Shown here piece after piece: positions 48,888 to 56,787 of a DNA stretch of 64,000 nt. The DNA comes from Scandinavium sp002470465 (lineage in GTDB: Bacteria > Pseudomonadota > Gammaproteobacteria > Enterobacterales > Enterobacteriaceae), in NCBI RefSeq assembly GCF_040750395.1, contig NZ_JBFLVD010000011.1, forward strand, positions 124,001-188,000, given 5' to 3'. The notes under the pieces were generated by a model. The model did no database searches. It saw only the letters and a list, made by a program, of their open reading frames with translations, and had not been told where the DNA came from. Position numbers and translations under genes: made by a program. The first letter of the stretch is position 1; each line of letters starts with the position of its first letter.

Positions 48888-50690
48888 ATGTCACTGGGAA
48901 AATCAAATGGTCGTCGGTTGTCAGCGCTAAGTTTATGCCTGGCGCTGGCTTTTGCTCCACTGTTTAGCGTGCAGGCTGACGAGCCTGAACTCGTGCCGAC
49001 GGACGGTTCTGCTATGCCCGGCGATGCTTCACAGGTGCTGGTTCAGGTCGATAGCCAGGCACCCGCCGTGGCGATGATGACTGGCCTCCAGCCGTTGCCG
49101 GAAGGGGCCGCAGCCAAAAGCCGGGCAGATATTCAATCGCTCCTGCCAGCAAACTACACGCCGGTTTACATGAATCAGCTCTCGGCGCTTTATGCCGCCA
49201 GAGCGATGAAGCCGATGTGGGAGAACCGCGAAGCCGTTCAGGCGTTTCAGCAGCAGCTTGCCGAAGTGGCTATTGCTGGCTTCCAGCCTCAGTTTACGCG
49301 GTGGGTTGAACTGCTCACCGACCCGGCCGTCACCGGTATGGCGCGTGATGCGGTGCTTTCCGATGCGATGATGGGCTATCTCCATTTCATCAGTAACATT
49401 CCGATGCAGGGCAACCGCTGGCTGTACAGCGATAAGCCTTATACGCTTGCCACGCCCCCGCTGTCGGTCATCAGCCAGTGGCAGCTGGCGCTGGACAACG
49501 GCGCGCTGACGCAGTTTGTTGCAAGTCTTGCTCCGCAACACCCGCAATATGCTGCGATGCATCAGGCATTGCTGGCGCAGCTGACGGATTCGCGTCCCTG
49601 GCCGCAGCTCACCAGCACCACCAAACTTTCACCAGGCCAGTGGAGCAAAGATATTCCGGCACTGCGCGAGATCCTGCAGCGTACTGGCATGATGGATTCC
49701 ACACCCAATATCGCGCTGCCGGGCGACGTGGTCAGCCCGTCTGCCCAGCCTGCAAAGAAATCTAAAGCCAACAGTGCCGCCCCCGCCGTTTACGACAGAC
49801 AGCTGGTAGAGGCGGTGAAGCGCTTCCAGACATGGCAAGGCCTGGGCGCGGATGGCGTCATAGGTCAGTCAACTCGCGACTGGCTGAACGTCAGCCCGGC
49901 ACAGCGAGCGGGCGTTCTGGCGCTTAACATTCAGCGTTTGCGCCTTCTGCCAGGTAAATTGTCGACCGGGATCATGGTAAATATTCCTGCCTACTCATTG
50001 GTCTATTACCTTGATGGTAATCAGGTGCTGGATTCCCGCGTCATCGTCGGGCGTCCGGATCGCAAAACGCCGATGATGAGCAGCGCGCTCAATAACGTGG
50101 TGGTCAATCCGCCGTGGAACGTGCCGCCGACGCTTGCGCGCAAGGATATTCTGCCGAAGGTTCAGAATGACCCCGGCTATCTGGAGCAGCACGGCTACAC
50201 AATGATGCGCGGCTGGAACAGCAAGGAATCCATTAATCCTTATCACGTCGACTGGTCAACGATCACTGCCTCAAACCTGCCGTTCCGCTTCCAGCAGGCG
50301 CCGGGTGCGCGAAACTCCTTAGGTCGGTACAAGTTCAATATGCCGAGTTCCGATGCCATTTATCTGCACGATACGCCGAACCACAATCTGTTCCAGAAAG
50401 ACACAAGAGCGTTGAGTTCAGGGTGCGTGCGCGTCAATAAGGCCTCGGAGCTGGCTAACATGCTGTTGCAGGATGCAGGCTGGAATGACACGCGCATCTC
50501 TGATGCGTTAAAGCAGGGAGATACTCGCTACGTGAACATCCGCCAGAGTATTCCGGTGAATCTCTATTATCTGACAGCGTTTGTTGGGGCAGACGGAAAG
50601 GCGCAATATCGTACAGATATTTACAATTACGATCTCACCGCGCGATCTGGCGCACAAATTTTGCCAAAAGCGGAAAAATTAATCAGATAA
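48888..50690 (+). CDS. ldtD: L,D-transpeptidase LdtD
   Basis: Periplasmic enzyme (YcbB) that makes 3-3 mDAP-mDAP crosslinks in peptidoglycan, important under envelope stress and in beta-lactam tolerance. It has 600 residues (E. coli 615). The signal peptide is at 1-30 (cut after VQA). A scaffold domain, a peptidoglycan-binding domain around VEAVKRFQTWQGLGADGVIG and the YkuD catalytic domain follow. The catalytic motif HDTPNHNLF...SSGCVR has Cys513. The start ATG at 48888 is chosen because it directly precedes the signal peptide and has an AGGGGG tract upstream. Confidence 0.96.
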   Translation: MSLGKSNGRRLSALSLCLALAFAPLFSVQADEPELVPTDGSAMPGDASQVLVQVDSQAPAVAMMTGLQPLPEGAAAKSRADIQSLLPANYTPVYMNQLSALYAARAMKPMWENREAVQAFQQQLAEVAIAGFQPQFTRWVELLTDPAVTGMARDAVLSDAMMGYLHFISNIPMQGNRWLYSDKPYTLATPPLSVISQWQLALDNGALTQFVASLAPQHPQYAAMHQALLAQLTDSRPWPQLTSTTKLSPGQWSKDIPALREILQRTGMMDSTPNIALPGDVVSPSAQPAKKSKANSAAPAVYDRQLVEAVKRFQTWQGLGADGVIGQSTRDWLNVSPAQRAGVLALNIQRLRLLPGKLSTGIMVNIPAYSLVYYLDGNQVLDSRVIVGRPDRKTPMMSSALNNVVVNPPWNVPPTLARKDILPKVQNDPGYLEQHGYTMMRGWNSKESINPYHVDWSTITASNLPFRFQQAPGARNSLGRYKFNMPSSDAIYLHDTPNHNLFQKDTRALSSGCVRVNKASELANMLLQDAGWNDTRISDALKQGDTRYVNIRQSIPVNLYYLTAFVGADGKAQYRTDIYNYDLTARSGAQILPKAEKLIR

Positions 50691-50734
50691 ATGAAGACGT
50701 TCAGATAATCCAGGTGCCGTAAGAAGGAGTTGTG

Positions 50735-50776
50735 ATGGGCCCAAATTGCTACAGGGCCCGGATTGACTGGGGTTAG
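50735..50776 (+). CDS. Possible 13-codon reading frame upstream of mepK
   Basis: ATG at 50735 is preceded by a perfect AAGGAG five bases away and encodes MGPNCYRARIDWG before TAG. Two GGGCCC boxes inside it can pair to form a hairpin. It could be a leader peptide or small protein, or chance; nothing beyond the ribosome-binding site supports translation. Confidence 0.25.
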   Translation: MGPNCYRARIDWG

Positions 50777-50869
50777 GGAGCCTTGACGTCACGTCTTTCG
50801 GCGGTTAAGGTGCCCTTCGTGCGCCAGAAGTGCATAAATAACGACCACTGACTTGTAGACCTGATTATC

Positions 50870-51421
50870 ATGGACAAATTTGACGCTAATCGCCGCAAAC
50901 TGCTGGCGTGGGGTGGTGTTGCGCTGGGCGCAGCGGCCATTCTGCCGACGCCTGCGTTTGCCACCCTCTCGACACCTCGTCCGCGTATTTTGACGCTCAA
51001 TAACCTGCACACCGGTGAGTCGCTCAAAGCGGAGTTTTTCGATGGCAGAGGCTATATTCAGGATGAATTAGCAAGACTGAACCATTTTTTCCGTGATTTT
51101 CGCGCGAATAAAATAAAATCCATCGATCCAGCATTGTTTGACCATCTTTACCGTCTTCAGGGACTGTTGGGGACCAACAAGCCCGTGCAGCTTATTTCCG
51201 GCTATCGTTCGTTAGATACCAATGATGAACTGCGCGCTCGTAGCCGCGGTGTGGCGAAACACAGCTATCACACTAAAGGCCAGGCGATGGATTTTCATAT
51301 TGAAGGCGTTTCGTTAAGCAATATTCGCAAAGCTGCGTTATCTATGCGCGCCGGTGGTGTAGGATACTACCCACGTAGCAACTTTGTGCATATTGATACC
51401 GGGCCAGTCAGGACCTGGTAA
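50870..51421 (+). CDS. mepK: Murein DD-/LD-endopeptidase MepK
   Basis: Periplasmic M15-family zinc peptidase (YcbK) that cleaves 3-3 crosslinks in peptidoglycan, the bond made by LdtD encoded just upstream. It has 183 residues (E. coli 182). The N terminus has a twin-arginine leader (Arg8-Arg9 in NRRKLL) with a likely cut after Ala31. The zinc ligands are His134, Asp141 and His174 (SYHTKGQAMDFH and NFVHIDTGP). The ATG has a poor Shine-Dalgarno. gloC follows after 15 bases. Confidence 0.96.
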   Translation: MDKFDANRRKLLAWGGVALGAAAILPTPAFATLSTPRPRILTLNNLHTGESLKAEFFDGRGYIQDELARLNHFFRDFRANKIKSIDPALFDHLYRLQGLLGTNKPVQLISGYRSLDTNDELRARSRGVAKHSYHTKGQAMDFHIEGVSLSNIRKAALSMRAGGVGYYPRSNFVHIDTGPVRTW

Positions 51422-51436
51422 CGAAACAGGAGCATC

Positions 51437-52084
51437 ATGAACTATCGTATTATTCCGGTAACGGCTTTCGCGCAAAACTGCTCGCTCATCTGGTGCGAGC
51501 AGACAAAACTTGCCGCTTTGGTTGATCCTGGCGGCGATGCTGAGCGTATTAAAGAGGAAGTAGCTGCCACAGGCGTCACGTTGATGCAGATTCTGCTGAC
51601 CCACGGTCATCTGGATCATGTGGGCGCCGCAGCAGAACTGGCACAGCACTACGGTGTGCCGGTTATCGGGCCGGAAAAAGAAGATGAGTTCTGGCTCCAG
51701 GGGCTGCCGGCGCAAAGCCGGATGTTTGGCCTCGAAGATTGTCAGCCATTAACGCCAGATCGCTGGCTGAATGAAGGTGATTCGGTGAGCGTCGGCAACG
51801 TCAGCCTGCAGGTGCTACACTGCCCGGGCCACACGCCGGGCCACATTGTTTTTTATGACGCGGCTTCGCAGCTGCTGATTTCAGGCGATGTCATTTTCAA
51901 AGGTGGGGTAGGGCGAAGTGACTTCCCGCGTGGCGATCATGGGCAGCTTATCGATTCGATAAAACGTAAATTGTTGCCGCTGGGGGATGAGGTGAGCTTT
52001 ATTCCGGGCCACGGCCCAATGTCGACGCTTGGCTATGAGCGTTTACATAACCCTTTCCTGCAGGATGAGATGCCGGTCTGGTAA
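51437..52084 (+). CDS. gloC: Type II glyoxalase II GloC
   Basis: Metallo-beta-lactamase-fold hydrolase (YcbL) that splits S-lactoylglutathione to lactate and glutathione, the second step of methylglyoxal detoxification. It has 215 residues, the E. coli length. The metal motif THGHLDH is at 55-61 and further ligands are in HCPGHTPGH, SGDVIF and IPGHGPMS. It lacks the C-terminal substrate domain of GloB, as expected for the short type. Confidence 0.95.
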   Translation: MNYRIIPVTAFAQNCSLIWCEQTKLAALVDPGGDAERIKEEVAATGVTLMQILLTHGHLDHVGAAAELAQHYGVPVIGPEKEDEFWLQGLPAQSRMFGLEDCQPLTPDRWLNEGDSVSVGNVSLQVLHCPGHTPGHIVFYDAASQLLISGDVIFKGGVGRSDFPRGDHGQLIDSIKRKLLPLGDEVSFIPGHGPMSTLGYERLHNPFLQDEMPVW

Positions 52085-52105
52085 ATAGCTGACCCAAGCA
52101 TAAAT

Positions 52106-52132
52106 AAAAAAGGCCGCAAAGCGGCCTTTTTT
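52106..52132. terminator. Bidirectional terminator between gloC and aspC
   Basis: A 12-bp perfect stem AAAAAAGGCCGC/GCGGCCTTTTTT with an AAA loop between two convergent genes; A and T runs on both sides let it stop both transcripts. Confidence 0.93.
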
Positions 52133-52142
52133 ATTGGCTGGG

Positions 52143-53333
52143 TTACAGCACAGCGACGATGGCTTCACACAGCGGCGCCATGTTATCCGGCGTCATTCCG
52201 GCAACGTTGATACGCCCGGAAGCAACGGCGTATACGCCGAACTCTTCACGCAGGCGAAGAACCTGCTCTTTGGTCAGGCCGCTGAACGAGAACATGCCGT
52301 TCTGTTTGGTGATAAAGCTGAAATCGCGATCCGCACCTTTCTCAGCCAGCGTGTTTACAAACAGCAGGCGCATACGCTGGATGCGCTGACGCATGTCGGT
52401 CAACTCCTGTTCCCAGATAGCGCGCAGTGCATCATTGCTGAGAATAGTTGCTACGACCGCCGCGCCGTGAGCCGGTGGGTTCGAGTAGTTGGCGCGAATG
52501 GCGGCTTTCATCTGGCTGAAGGCGCGATCGGCGGTTTCTGCATCAGCGCATACCAGCGTACAGGCACCTACACGTTCGTTATAGAGGCCGAAGTTTTTCG
52601 AGAAGGAGCTGGCAACCAGCAGCTCTTTGTGGACGACAGCGAAAGCGCGCAGGCCTTCAGCATCTTCTTCCAGTCCGCGGGCAAAGCCTTGGTAGGCGAA
52701 GTCAAACAGCGGCAGCCAGCCCTTTTCGACGGACAGTTTTGCCAGCTGCCCCCACTGCTCCAGCGTCGGATCGATCCCGGTCGGGTTATGGCAGCAGCCA
52801 TGGAACAATACCACATCGCCCGCCTGCGCTTCGTTGAGGCTTGCCAGCAAGCCGTTGAAATCCAGTGCGTGTTGCTCGGTATTGTAATAGGTGTATTCAC
52901 GAACCTCGAGACCCGCCGAGTTGAACACGCTTTTGTGATTCGGCCAGCTTGGGTTGCTGACCCACACGCGTTTTACGGCAGTGTTTTTAGCAAGGAAATC
53001 CGCCGCTACGCGCAATGCGCCTGTGCCACCAGGGGTTTGGGCGGTACGTGCACGTTTGTCGGTAACAATTACGTTGCCTTTTCCGAACAGCAGCTCCTGA
53101 GTGCAGCGGCCAAATTCCGGAATGCCATCAATGCCGAGGTAGTTTTTGGTGGTTTCATTTTCCAGCAGATAAAGCTCCGCTTTTTTTACGCTGGTCAGAA
53201 CCGGGGTCTTTCCGGTTTCATCTTTGTAAACACCAATTCCGAGGTTGATTTTACCCGGACGGTCATCAGCACGAAACAGATCGGCAAGACCCAAAATGGG
53301 GTCGGCTGGGGCAGCTGTAATGTTCTCAAACAT
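52143..53333 (-). CDS. aspC: Aspartate aminotransferase
   Basis: Cytosolic PLP enzyme that interconverts aspartate and 2-oxoglutarate with oxaloacetate and glutamate, and also acts on aromatic amino acids. It has 396 residues, the E. coli length. The PLP lysine is Lys246 in SSFSKNFGLYNERVG (Lys258 in the pig-enzyme numbering). CCHNPTGIDPT and the starting MFENITAAPADPILG are conserved. The upstream gap to ompF contains a 9-bp inverted repeat and the ompF terminator. Confidence 0.98.
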   Translation of the reverse strand: MFENITAAPADPILGLADLFRADDRPGKINLGIGVYKDETGKTPVLTSVKKAELYLLENETTKNYLGIDGIPEFGRCTQELLFGKGNVIVTDKRARTAQTPGGTGALRVAADFLAKNTAVKRVWVSNPSWPNHKSVFNSAGLEVREYTYYNTEQHALDFNGLLASLNEAQAGDVVLFHGCCHNPTGIDPTLEQWGQLAKLSVEKGWLPLFDFAYQGFARGLEEDAEGLRAFAVVHKELLVASSFSKNFGLYNERVGACTLVCADAETADRAFSQMKAAIRANYSNPPAHGAAVVATILSNDALRAIWEQELTDMRQRIQRMRLLFVNTLAEKGADRDFSFITKQNGMFSFSGLTKEQVLRLREEFGVYAVASGRINVAGMTPDNMAPLCEAIVAVL

Positions 53334-53392
53334 GACGAGGTTCCATTGTGGTTACGGAAGGGAAATCCGCTATCAGGTTAACGGGAGATTTA

Positions 53393-53434
53393 CGAAAAGC
53401 CAACCGTTTGCACTAAAAAGCGAAGGGCTTTTCG
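53393..53434 (-). repeat. Inverted repeat upstream of aspC
   Basis: Perfect 9-bp arms CGAAAAGCC (53393-53401) and GGCTTTTCG (53426-53434) separated by 24 bases, 60 bases before the aspC start. It could fold in the aspC leader RNA or bind a dimeric protein; no known operator is recognised. Confidence 0.5.
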
Positions 53435-53463
53435 AAAGTCACCATTTTTGACTGGCAGACATG

Positions 53464-53491
53464 AAAAAACAGGGCCGAAGCCCTGTTTTTC
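53464..53491 (-). terminator. ompF terminator
   Basis: Stem AAAAACAGGGC/GCCCTGTTTTT (53465-53475 and 53480-53490) with a CGAA loop, 27 bases beyond the ompF stop. Confidence 0.92.
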
Positions 53492-53517
53492 AAGCATATA
53501 ACAAAGTGGCGTACTGA

Positions 53518-54612
53518 TTAGAACTGGTAAGTCACACCGACTGCCGCCATGTCGTCATTGCCGTTGATGCCGCCAACAGACTGTACGTAGTCGCTGTCTT
53601 TGTCGAGCAGGTTGATGTAGTAGTCAGCCCACACGTTGAAGTTTTTGTTGAAGTAGTAAGTACCGCCAACCTGGATGAATTTAGCCAGGTCTGCATCGCC
53701 ACCACCGAAGGTGCCAGAGGCTGGCAGGTCTTTACCTTTAGTCTGAACGTAAGAGATAGCTGGACGCAGGCCGAAGTCGAACTGATACTGTGCAACCACT
53801 TCGAAGTTTTGGGTTTTGTTGGCGAAGTTGCCTTCATTGTCCAGAGTGGTGTTCAGTGTTTCAGCGTAGGTTGCTGCCAGGTAGATGTTGTTCGCGTCAT
53901 ATTTCGCACCCAGACCCCATGCCTGAGCGTGGTCACCGTTACCATCCTGTTTCTGGGCGATAGTACGGTTAGCATTGCTGTAAGAACCGACTACGCCGAA
54001 GCCTTCACCGAAGTCGTAACCCAGGGAGTAGCCTACGCCGTCACCGTTAGCAGCTGTTACATCGCTACGCTCGTTTTTACCCTGGTACTGTACGCCGAAG
54101 TGCAGACCGTCAACCAGACCGAAGAAGTCGTTGTTACGGTAGGTCAGCAGACCGGTGCTACGGCTGGTCATGAAGTTGTCAACGTGGTTACCCGCCCAGG
54201 TCATACCGGAGAAGGATGGTGCCATATCGGTGTAAGAACCCACATCGTAAACGATGCCGTAGTTACGACCGTAGTCGATAGCACCCGCGTCAGCGATTTT
54301 CAGACCTGCAAAGGCCAGACGGTTTTTGTTCGCCTGAGAACCTTCTGGGGTGTTCGCCATCGCACGGTATTCCCACTGGCCGTAACCGGTCAGTTGGTCG
54401 TTGATCTGAGTTTCGCCTTTGAAACCGATCTGAGCATAAGTGCCATCGGTGCTGCTGGTATTGTCACCAGAAGTAACGAAATCATGCTCGCCGTTAACTT
54501 TGCCGTAGAAGTCCAGCTTGTTACCGCTTTTGTTATAGATTTCTGCTGCGTTTGCCGCACCAGCTACCAGCAGGGCAGGGATCACCACTGCCAGAATATT
54601 GCGCTTCATCAT
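53518..54612 (-). CDS. ompF: OmpF-locus general porin with unusual eyelet
   Basis: Trimeric outer-membrane porin for small hydrophilic solutes. It has 364 residues. The signal peptide MMKRNILAVVIPALLVAGAANA gives mature AEIYNKSGNKLDFYGK, and the C terminus is the porin VTYQF. Synteny (aspC-ompF-asnS), promoter and leader all say ompF. The sequence departs from E. coli OmpF at the pore constriction. Mature Gln39 stands where Arg42 is expected (TYAQIGFKGE). In loop 3 the motif is TDMAPSFSGMT instead of TDMLPEFGGDT, so Glu117, Gly119 and Asp121 are replaced by Ser111, Ser113 and Met115. Lys16, Arg82, Asp113 and Arg132 equivalents remain. Altered selectivity is inferred, not shown. Confidence 0.93.
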   Translation of the reverse strand: MMKRNILAVVIPALLVAGAANAAEIYNKSGNKLDFYGKVNGEHDFVTSGDNTSSTDGTYAQIGFKGETQINDQLTGYGQWEYRAMANTPEGSQANKNRLAFAGLKIADAGAIDYGRNYGIVYDVGSYTDMAPSFSGMTWAGNHVDNFMTSRSTGLLTYRNNDFFGLVDGLHFGVQYQGKNERSDVTAANGDGVGYSLGYDFGEGFGVVGSYSNANRTIAQKQDGNGDHAQAWGLGAKYDANNIYLAATYAETLNTTLDNEGNFANKTQNFEVVAQYQFDFGLRPAISYVQTKGKDLPASGTFGGGDADLAKFIQVGGTYYFNKNFNVWADYYINLLDKDSDYVQSVGGINGNDDMAAVGVTYQF

Positions 54613-54722
54613 TATTTATTACCCTCATTGGTTTTTTTATTGACACTCGCCACTGCCGCCAATGAATTCCGTCAATAAAAATTTACGGAACTATTGATGA
54701 GAGTTTGGTGTCTTTCTGTGTC

Positions 54723-54825
54723 TGACAGGCATATTTCCATTCATGACACCGTTTCGCTAGCCGGAAAGTGCTACAAAGGTCGTAACTGAGTAACAAAAAG
54801 AAATAATATGTAATAAATTGTGTAA
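54723..54825 (-). promoter_or_regulatory. ompF promoter and proximal OmpR sites
   Basis: On the minus strand a -35 TAGCGA (54754-54759) and -10 AAATAT (54731-54736) are 17 bases apart. Just upstream (about 54765-54825) is an OmpR F1-F2-F3-like array with TTACATATT, TTTTTGTTAC and TTTGTAGCAC. The whole block, down to the AGGGTAATAAATAATG start region, aligns with the E. coli ompF control region. In E. coli OmpR-phosphate and osmolarity control it, and MicF RNA blocks translation. Confidence 0.85.
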
Positions 54826-55098
54826 AACAGGGAACTTTGTGAACCACCTCAAATTTCCTCGTCGACCGCTGAATTAATCATCGAACCGTTATCTATCTAT
54901 ATGAAATGCTTATTTTAATTTTTAATAAGGGCTTTTCTTATCTAAGAATGCTTCTCATCTCACTTTTTCTTATGACGCAAAGTTAGCTTTTCGTGCGCGT
55001 TGCTGATGGTTACTTCGTGTGCTAAGTGAATGTGTTTTACTTAAGCGCCACTGGAGTAATGCGGGAAATATGTGCGGAATTATTACAGGACATGGGGT

Positions 55099-55118
55099 GT
55101 AACATTTTGGTTAAGATA
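55099..55118. promoter_or_regulatory. Candidate distal OmpR site (F4)
   Basis: GTAACATTTTGGTTAAGATA resembles OmpR boxes (TTTTGGTTACA type) and lies about 380 bases upstream of the expected ompF start, the position of the repressing F4 site in E. coli. Confidence 0.5.
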
Positions 55119-55170
55119 TGCGGTTGACCTTTAACTTTGTAGAAATTTGTTAACAAAACCTGACACAGGC

Positions 55171-55200
55171 CAAAAAAAGCCAGCACAGGTGCTGGCTTTC
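55171..55200 (-). terminator. asnS terminator
   Basis: On the minus strand, stem AAGCCAGC/GCTGGCTT with a 5-base loop and a seven-T run, 14 bases after the asnS stop. Confidence 0.92.
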
Positions 55201-55214
55201 GATACTGAGTAAAA

Positions 55215-56615
55215 TCAGAAGCTGGCGTTGCGCGGGGTGCGCGGGAATGGAATCACGTCACGTACGTTCTGCACACCGGTCACGTAAGCAATCAGACGCT
55301 CAAAACCAAGGCCAAAGCCGGCGTGCGGTACGGTGCCATAACGGCGCAGGTCACGATACCAGCCATAGTCTTCCTTATTGAGGCCCATTTCAGCCAGGCG
55401 CGCATCAAGCACGTCCAGACGCTCTTCACGCTGCGAACCACCAATGATCTCACCAATGCCCGGAGCCAGAACGTCCATTGCGGCGACGGTTTTACCGTCA
55501 TCGTTAAGGCGCATATAGAAAGCCTTGATGTCTTTCGGATAGTTTTTCACGACGACTGGCGCTTTAAAGTGTTTCTCTGCCAGATAGCGCTCATGCTCGG
55601 AAGAAAGATCCACACCCCAGAACACCGGGTTCTCGAAGGTCTGACCGCAGTTTTCAAGGATGGTGATCGCGTCGGTGTAATCCACCCGGGCGAAGTCCGC
55701 TTCCACGAAACGTTCCAGACGGGTGATTGCATCCTGGTCAACGCGCTCGGCGAAGAACTTCATGTCATCAGCACGTTCTTCCAGTACCGCCTTGAAGACG
55801 TACTTCAGCATGGCTTCTGCCAGTGCGGCGTTATCTTCCAGATCGGCAAACGCCACTTCTGGCTCCAGCATCCAGAACTCTGCCAGATGGCGGCTGGTGT
55901 TGGAGTTTTCCGCACGGAAGGTTGGGCCGAAGGTATAAACCTTCGACAGCGCACAGGCGTATGTTTCGGCGTTCAGCTGGCCGGAAACGGTCAGGAAAGA
56001 CTCACGGCCAAAGAAATCTTTGTCGTAATCTACTTTGCCCTGGTCGTTACGCGGCAGGTTTTCCAGATCCAGCGTCGACACGCGGAACATCTCACCCGCG
56101 CCTTCAGTATCGGAGGCGGTGATCAGCGGGGTAGACACCCAGAAATAGCCCTGTTCGTGGAAGAAACGATGTAATGCTTGCGCCAGGGTGTGACGTACGC
56201 GAGCCACTGCACCAATCAGGTTGGTACGTGGACGCAGATGCGCGACTTCACGAAGATACTCAATGCTGTGACGTTTCGCAGCCATCGGGTAAGTGTCCGG
56301 ATCTTCGACCCAACCGGTCACTTCAACCTGAGTGGCCTGAATTTCGAAGCTCTGACCTTGACCCTGAGATGCCACGACTTTGCCGGTGACAATCACGGAG
56401 CAGCCGGTGGTCAGGCGCAGGATTTCCTGATTGTAATTGGGCAGAGAATTATTGATGACGGCCTGTACTGGATCAAAGCAGGAACCGTCATAGACGGCGA
56501 GGAAGGAAAAGCCAGCTTTTGAATCTCGACGGGTACGCACCCATCCGCGCACGGTGACTTCGCTGTCAACGGCTACGCGGCCCTGGAGTACGTCGGCTAC
56601 AGGCACAACGCTCAT
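55215..56615 (-). CDS. asnS: Asparaginyl-tRNA synthetase
   Basis: Class IIb aminoacyl-tRNA synthetase that charges tRNA-Asn. It has 466 residues, the E. coli length. The N-terminal OB-fold anticodon-binding domain (about 1-110, VTVRGWVRTRRDSK) is followed by the catalytic core with motif 2 (TFRAENSNTSRHLAEFWMLE) and motif 3 (GFGLGFERLIAYVTG). I start at MSVVPVADVLQGR (56615); the ATG 15 codons upstream adds unconserved residues. pncB lies upstream on the same strand, separated by a terminator. Confidence 0.98.
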   Translation of the reverse strand: MSVVPVADVLQGRVAVDSEVTVRGWVRTRRDSKAGFSFLAVYDGSCFDPVQAVINNSLPNYNQEILRLTTGCSVIVTGKVVASQGQGQSFEIQATQVEVTGWVEDPDTYPMAAKRHSIEYLREVAHLRPRTNLIGAVARVRHTLAQALHRFFHEQGYFWVSTPLITASDTEGAGEMFRVSTLDLENLPRNDQGKVDYDKDFFGRESFLTVSGQLNAETYACALSKVYTFGPTFRAENSNTSRHLAEFWMLEPEVAFADLEDNAALAEAMLKYVFKAVLEERADDMKFFAERVDQDAITRLERFVEADFARVDYTDAITILENCGQTFENPVFWGVDLSSEHERYLAEKHFKAPVVVKNYPKDIKAFYMRLNDDGKTVAAMDVLAPGIGEIIGGSQREERLDVLDARLAEMGLNKEDYGWYRDLRRYGTVPHAGFGLGFERLIAYVTGVQNVRDVIPFPRTPRNASF

Positions 56616-56752
56616 AGTTATCTCTCTGTTAGTAATCCGAATAATGTTGTCTCTTTCCACCCTTTATAAAAAGGGGGCTCTCTATGTTACCTGTCATCTT
56701 TTAACAGACAAGCGGAAATCGCAGGGAGACGAGGAGAATTGAGAAAATAATA

Positions 56753-56782
56753 AGAAGAAGGGAGCCCCGAAGGCTCCCTTTT
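56753..56782 (-). terminator. pncB terminator
   Basis: On the minus strand, stem AAGGGAGCC/GGCTCCCTT (56758-56766 and 56772-56780) with a TTCGG loop, followed by CTTCTT. Confidence 0.85.
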
Positions 56783-56787
56783 GCGGA

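Larger units (their letters stand above)
54613..55214. other. ompF-asnS intergenic region
   Basis: A 602-base gap, very AT-rich. From the ompF side it holds the 5' leader (including the region paired by MicF RNA in E. coli), the -10/-35, OmpR sites, a long AT-rich stretch (54840-55000) expected to bend or bind IHF and H-NS, a distal OmpR-like site near 55099, and the asnS terminator. No coding sequence is apparent. Confidence 0.7.

Noticed and set aside
52134..53381. A 415-codon open frame antisense to aspC.
   Set aside because: It covers aspC exactly and starts inside the bidirectional terminator; no protein family is recognisable.
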